A stretch of 14,243 nt of DNA from Armatimonadaceae bacterium. GTDB taxonomy: Bacteria > Armatimonadota > Armatimonadia > Armatimonadales > Armatimonadaceae. The notes beneath the pieces were generated by a model. That model saw only the letters and a program-made list of their open reading frames with translations. It searched no databases and had not been told where the DNA came from. Position 1 is the stretch's first letter, and each line of letters starts with the position of its first letter. The position numbers and the translations under genes were made by a program. Location: the NCBI GenBank assembly GCA_030446525.1, contig JAUJNC010000135.1:1-14243 (forward strand), written 5' to 3'. This document shows, piece after piece, positions 13,069-14,243 of this stretch.

Positions 13069-13980
13069 ATGGCAGTTATGCCCGCGGAGGTTTCCGCGTT
13101 TTTGACGGAAGGTTTGAAGGTGGTCTTCGAGGAGGCCTACGCCGCCCAGACGCCGCAGTGGGCCCGCATCGCCATGCGGGTCGATTCGAGCAAGGAGTCC
13201 GAGGACTACGCGTGGCTCGGCGCCACGCCCGGCCTGCGCGAGTTCACGGACGAGCGCGTGATCCGCGGCCTGGGCGCCTACGAGTTCGCGATCAAGAACC
13301 GGACCTGGGAGGCCACGATCGGCATCAAGCGGTCCGCCATCGAGGACGACCAGTACGGCCAGCTCCGGATGCGCGTCGCGCAGATGGCCAGCGACGCCGG
13401 GCGGCACATGGACGGCCTGGTGTTCGGGCTGCTGGCGGGCGGCTTCGGGGGCGCGGGCTACGACGGGCGGCCGTTCTTCGACGCCGCGCACAGCCAGGGC
13501 GAGGCGGGCAGCCAGAGCAACCTGGGCTTCGACCCCCTTTCGGCCCAGGCGCTCAAGGCGGCGCTCACGGCGATGCGGCGGGTCAAGGACGACCGGGGCC
13601 GCCCGATGAACGTCACGCCCGACGTGCTCGTGGTCCCGCCCGAGCTGGAGTGGACGGCGCGGGAGATCCTGCAGTCGGCCTACTGGCCGGACACGCTGCT
13701 GGGCGCGGACGGGTCGCAGAAGCTGGCGTCCAACGTGCTGCAGAACAGCCTGACGCTCCTGGTGTCGCCGGAGCTTCCCGACCCCGACAACTGGTTCCTG
13801 CTGGACACCACCAAGCCGGTCCGGCCCCTGATCGCCCAGGTGCGGCTCGAGCCGGAGTTCACCAGCCTGGAGGCGGACTCGGAGACGGGCTTTTTGCGCG
13901 ACGAATACCTTTACGGCGTCCGCGCCCGCCACTCGGCCGGCTACGGCCTGTGGCAGTACGCGTTCGGCAGCCAGGTCTAG
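13069..13980 (+). CDS. Major capsid protein, Mu gpT-like
   Basis: The product has 303 residues with a strong AAAGGAGGT just before ATG 13069. Hallmarks of the Mu gpT head-subunit family are visible: FEEAYAAQTPQWARIAMRV early, EDYAWLGATPGLREFTDERV, YEFAIKNRTWEATIGIKRSA, IEDDQYGQLRMRVAQMA, LVFGLLAGG, YDGRPFFDAAH and later VTPDVLVVPPELEWTAREIL. The C-terminal EYLYGVRARHSAGYGLWQYA is also typical. Length suits the family. The frame is intact along its whole length, so the cluster could be functional. It forms the icosahedral head shell. Confidence 0.93.
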   Translation: MAVMPAEVSAFLTEGLKVVFEEAYAAQTPQWARIAMRVDSSKESEDYAWLGATPGLREFTDERVIRGLGAYEFAIKNRTWEATIGIKRSAIEDDQYGQLRMRVAQMASDAGRHMDGLVFGLLAGGFGGAGYDGRPFFDAAHSQGEAGSQSNLGFDPLSAQALKAALTAMRRVKDDRGRPMNVTPDVLVVPPELEWTAREILQSAYWPDTLLGADGSQKLASNVLQNSLTLLVSPELPDPDNWFLLDTTKPVRPLIAQVRLEPEFTSLEADSETGFLRDEYLYGVRARHSAGYGLWQYAFGSQV

Positions 13981-14022
13981 CCCTCACCCCCGGCCCTCAG
14001 CAGGGGTCCGGGGAAGGGGGAG
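13981..14022. repeat. G+C-rich intergenic hairpin, copy 3
   Basis: CCCTCACCCCCGGCCC is followed by GGGGTCCGGGGAAGGGGGAG, folding back on itself. It resembles the copies at 11437 and 13018. Confidence 0.55.
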
Positions 14023-14042
14023 TAGCAAAGGAGGCGTAACGG

Positions 14043-14243
14043 ATGGCAACCGTGCTCACGATCGACCGCGACGCCGTGCTGCGCGCGGCGTCGCTTCCGG
14101 CGTCGGATGCGGCGAGTCAGGCGGACGCGCTCGTCGGGGATAAGCTGGCGGGGATCGAGGCCCAGCTGTCCCCGGCGGCGCTGGCCGATGCCACGCTCCG
14201 GGATCTTCTCACGCTGGGCGTCACCGAGCTGCTGGCGGCGGAG
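14043..14243 (+). CDS. Phage cluster protein, partial (right end off the window)
   Basis: ATG 14043 is preceded by AGGAGG at a good distance. The visible 67 residues begin MATVLTIDRDAVLRAASLPA and continue through ADALVGDKLAGIEAQLSP to LRDLLTLGVTELLAAE, mostly helical. It follows the capsid gene, where head-completion or head-tail connector genes lie in Mu-like phages. The family cannot be named from this fragment. Confidence 0.6.
   Translation, partial: MATVLTIDRDAVLRAASLPASDAASQADALVGDKLAGIEAQLSPAALADATLRDLLTLGVTELLAAE

Noticed and set aside
12346..13932. 528-codon minus-strand open frame opposite the phage genes
   Set aside because: It crosses two intact phage genes, has a histidine/arginine-rich random look and no start signal.

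Overview
The window is G+C-rich bacterial chromosome. It reads as a core housekeeping stretch (about 1-7400), an accessory stretch (about 7500-10,950) and the start of a phage head-gene cluster (11,569 to the right edge). Gene content (nadK near recN, a FliA/WhiG-type sigma factor, a PEP-CTERM secreted protein, many small TA-like genes) suits a free-living G+C-rich Gram-negative-type bacterium. Armatimonadota or a similar deep lineage would fit, but the sequence alone does not fix the phylum.

Core part, minus strand. From right to left it carries a small two-helix membrane protein (6176-5846), a FliA/WhiG-type sigma factor (5834-5062), an exported 13-repeat TPR protein (5028-3508) and NAD kinase (3486-2623), probably one operon. 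After a 0.9-kb interruption comes recN (1703 to the left edge). The interruption holds a small unknown minus-strand gene and a plus-strand DUF5615 (PIN-like) gene that has lost its middle. On the plus strand at 6422-7392 is a DUF4394 PEP-CTERM protein. Between about 4920 and 7700 nearly every gene is broken by single-base frameshifts although the protein sequence stays recognisable. Genes elsewhere are intact. This looks more like a poor-consensus patch than true gene decay.

Accessory part. A collapsed DUF6883 remnant overlaps an intact DUF4926 gene (7592-7930) and is followed by a terminator and an unexplained spacer with imperfect direct repeats. Next, on the minus strand, is a compact three-gene operon of visibly lower G+C. 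It encodes a small ribbon-helix-helix-like protein (10503-10312), a TIR protein with a short pentapeptide-repeat start (10311-9503, broken near its end by a perfect 14-bp tandem duplication), and a pentapeptide-repeat protein with a C-terminal Rossmann/TIR-like domain (9488-8379). I regard this as the best candidate for an undescribed conflict or defence system. A 10-bp tandem repeat, possibly its operator, and the relic 3' end of an IS200/IS605-type tnpB element lie just upstream.

Right part. A small exported glycine-rich protein (10989-11360) ends in a strong terminator. It is followed by phage head genes: a small membrane protein, a Mu-I-like prohead protease, a decoration-like protein, a Mu gpT-like major capsid protein and the start of another gene. 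Portal and terminase genes, normally upstream of these, are absent here. Similar G+C-rich hairpins sit in the gaps of this cluster.
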